Source: Solirubrobacteraceae bacterium (GTDB taxonomy: Bacteria; Actinomycetota; Thermoleophilia; Solirubrobacterales; Solirubrobacteraceae). From it: a stretch of DNA of 5,975 nucleotides. Both the position numbers and the translations under genes were made by a program. This document shows positions 4,611 through 5,975 of this stretch, piece by piece. How positions within the stretch are numbered: the first letter of the stretch is position 1; every line of letters begins with the position of its first letter. A model generated the notes under the pieces. That model saw only the letters and a program-made list of their open reading frames with translations, made no database searches and was not told the origin of the DNA. The stretch is taken from positions 1-5,975 of the forward strand of contig JASHQV010000260.1 in assembly GCA_030038955.1 (NCBI GenBank). The letters are read 5' to 3'.

Positions 4611-5741
4611 ATGTCCGAGCTGCCCGCTCACCCGCCGTCCGAGCCGCCGCGACCGCTGCGCAGCTACGAGCAATTCCTGGAGGACATCAAGGCCCGCATC
4701 CGCACCGCCCAGGCACGGGCAGCACGGGCGATCAACGCGGAGCTCGTCGACGTTTACTGGCAGATCGGCCACGAGATCCTGCGGCGGCAGACAGAAGAGG
4801 GCCCCGAACGCGGGCGCCGTACCCCCGGTGTGGTTCAGCGCCTGTCGACCGATCTTCGCGCCGCGTTCCCGGGCGCCCGCGGATACTCAGTGCCAAGCCT
4901 GTACCGCATGCGGACGCTCGCAGCGGCGTGGCCGGAGGGTCTCTCAGACCGAATGAGAAACCTTCCCTGGGGTCACGTCGTGACGATCACGACGAAGGCT
5001 ACAGACGACGCGCGAGACTGGTACGCCGAGCGAGCCGGCGCCTGGTCGTTGGAGCAACTCGAGGCAGCGATCGCCACGCGCCTACACGAGCGCGAGGCCG
5101 CCGCGATCACGAACTTCGAGCAGACGCTCGAAGCCAGCGACGCCGAGGCCGTGCAGCGAATCACCCGCGACCCTCTGATCTTGGACTTCGTCGAGCTGAC
5201 CGACAGCGCCAAGGAGCGCGAGCTCGAGCAGGCGTTGCTGAGCGACATCGAACGGTTCATGCTCGCTCTCGGTGAAGGGTTCTACTTCGCCGGACGCCAA
5301 CGCTCGCTCCAAGTCGGCGAGGAAGAGTTGATCCTCGACTTGCTCTTCTACCACCACCCAACCCGCCGGTTCGTCGTCATCGACCTCAAGATCGGATCAT
5401 TCCGAGCGGAGTTCGCCGGAAAGATGAACCTCTACGTCAACGCCGTCAACGAGCTCATCGCCCAGGACACCGACGCCGCGACCATCGGCTTCATCCTCTG
5501 CACCGACCGCGACAAGACGATCGCCCAGCTCACCCTGCACGGCATCGCGACCACGATCGCCGTCACCCGCTACACGACCGGCAAGCAGGGAATCGAGATG
5601 ACCGGCGAGGAAGCACAGATCACCGAAGGCATCGAAACAGAGATGCAGTCGATGCGTCGCGTCGAGCAACGAGTCGCCGAGTTCGCGGCGCGCCGAACGC
5701 AACAACTCGTCGACAACGCACAGCAAAACAACCAGCGCTGA
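4611..5741 (+). CDS. yhcG: DUF1016/YhcG-family PD-(D/E)xK nuclease
   Basis: This is a 376-residue protein of the YhcG family, whose C-terminal half has a PD-(D/E)xK nuclease fold related to Holliday-junction and restriction enzymes. The N-terminal YhcG_N domain is marked by ELVDVYWQIGHEILRRQ (about 44-60) and by the YSVPSLYRMRTLAAAW segment. The helical middle part leads to the C-terminal domain: FMLALGEGFYFAGRQ, then ILDLLFYHHPTRRFVVIDLK with D243 and D258-x-K260 as catalytic residues. KMNLYVNAVNE follows, as usual in the family. The tail after about 335 is charged and helical. Length is close to that of E. coli YhcG. ATG 4611 was chosen on that basis; ATG 4554 would add 19 residues with no family resemblance. 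Such genes are frequent near restriction systems and in mobile islands. The family is certain; the role here is open. Confidence 0.92.
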   Translation: MSELPAHPPSEPPRPLRSYEQFLEDIKARIRTAQARAARAINAELVDVYWQIGHEILRRQTEEGPERGRRTPGVVQRLSTDLRAAFPGARGYSVPSLYRMRTLAAAWPEGLSDRMRNLPWGHVVTITTKATDDARDWYAERAGAWSLEQLEAAIATRLHEREAAAITNFEQTLEASDAEAVQRITRDPLILDFVELTDSAKERELEQALLSDIERFMLALGEGFYFAGRQRSLQVGEEELILDLLFYHHPTRRFVVIDLKIGSFRAEFAGKMNLYVNAVNELIAQDTDAATIGFILCTDRDKTIAQLTLHGIATTIAVTRYTTGKQGIEMTGEEAQITEGIETEMQSMRRVEQRVAEFAARRTQQLVDNAQQNNQR

Positions 5742-5837
5742 CCGGCATCAAGCAGACCGCTGCGAATCCCGCCCGCAGCCCGATCACCGACCTCAATGAG
5801 GCCACCTCGCCCGAGGAACCCGGTAAAGCCGTCTGAC
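5742..5837 (+). other. In-frame, coding-like extension after the YhcG stop codon
   Basis: After the nuclease TGA the same frame stays open for 31 codons (TGIKQTAANPARSPITDLNE and on) up to a second TGA at 5835-5837. About 25 of 31 third positions are G or C, similar to the gene. It could be a former C-terminus cut off by a new stop, a readthrough tail, or chance. No homology is claimed. Confidence 0.25.
5759..5779 (+). terminator. Stem-loop 18 bp after the YhcG gene
   Basis: GCTGCG (5759-5764) pairs perfectly with CGCAGC (5774-5779) across a 9-nt loop. There is no following T-run, so it is at best a weak, T-less terminator of the kind often assumed in high-GC actinobacteria. Confidence 0.35.
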
Positions 5838-5975
5838 CCGTGCCCACTCCACCGCTTCGGAACGTGCGAACAGAACAGCAAGAGAAGCCAGACACACCAC
5901 GTGCATCCTCGCGGATGCGGTCGGGGTCGGCTCGGGTAGACCGGCGACGCCTGGGCCAGGCGGACGGCGGCCGGT
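5838..5975. other. Right-edge region without a confident gene
   Basis: A plus-strand frame is open from GTG 5841 to the window end and could be the 5' part of a gene, but its 45 codons are mainly Arg/Pro/Gly/Ser and show no domain. Minus-strand frames are also open and equally uninformative. A palindrome, CGCCTGG-G-CCAGGCG, lies at 5948-5962. I see nothing else supportable here. Confidence 0.3.

Noticed and set aside
5765..5779. tRNA-like CGAATCCCGCCCG string after YhcG
   Set aside because: It resembles a T-loop, but no acceptor, D or anticodon arms can be paired around it. It is explained by the small hairpin at 5759-5779.
4973..5895. Several minus-strand open frames opposite and after YhcG
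   Set aside because: They are mirror images of YhcG's charged helices, or short frames without domains.
1..5975. CRISPR array, rRNA, insertion-sequence ends or visible att site
   Set aside because: No regularly spaced direct repeats, rRNA-like stretches, transposase gene with terminal repeats, or tRNA-end duplication were found. Any att site next to the integrase end would lie left of the window.

Overview
High-GC, mostly C/G-ending codons, TGA stops, few Shine-Dalgarno sequences and several -10-like hexamers sitting just upstream of start codons all point to an actinobacterium. The integrase and its small helix-turn-helix partner resemble architectures I associate with the class Thermoleophilia (Solirubrobacter/Conexibacter-like). 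That placement rests on family memory only. No rRNA, tRNA or CRISPR array is visible. The window reads as part of an integrated mobile element or accessory/defence island.

Layout. Left arm, minus strand: a tyrosine-recombinase integrase runs off the left edge (1-1273). A small helix-turn-helix protein of excisionase/MerR type (1277-1693) lies directly upstream, in the same frame, separated by one stop and one codon. A 67-bp AT-richer divergent control region (1694-1760) follows, with facing -10 motifs, a near-perfect 18-bp inverted repeat and a smaller palindrome. Rightward from it run an XRE-type regulator (1761-2072) and an overlapping nucleotidyltransferase-fold protein (2072-2647), arranged like a toxin-antitoxin pair. 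The nucleotidyltransferase seems to have lost two of the carboxylates expected for catalysis.

Middle: a coiled-coil/winged-helix protein on the minus strand (2717-3298) is divergent from a plus-strand mono-ADP-ribosyltransferase (3367-4092) with a clear R-S-E signature. The transferase start codon is abutted by an 8-bp hairpin that takes in its only ribosome-binding-like sequence. An intercistronic hairpin and a small acidic protein (4135-4338) with its own strong -10 follow. This transferase plus acidic protein plus divergent winged-helix cluster is the best candidate here for an undescribed toxin or anti-phage module.

Right: a gene-free 272-bp leader, then a DUF1016/YhcG-family PD-(D/E)xK nuclease (4611-5741) of nearly the length of E. 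coli YhcG. The last 234 bp hold a hairpin and no confident gene.

Taken together, the integrase and its partner would move the element, the XRE/nucleotidyltransferase pair could stabilise it, and the transferase cluster and nuclease are plausible cargo acting on host or phage macromolecules. The joint functions are inferred from context.
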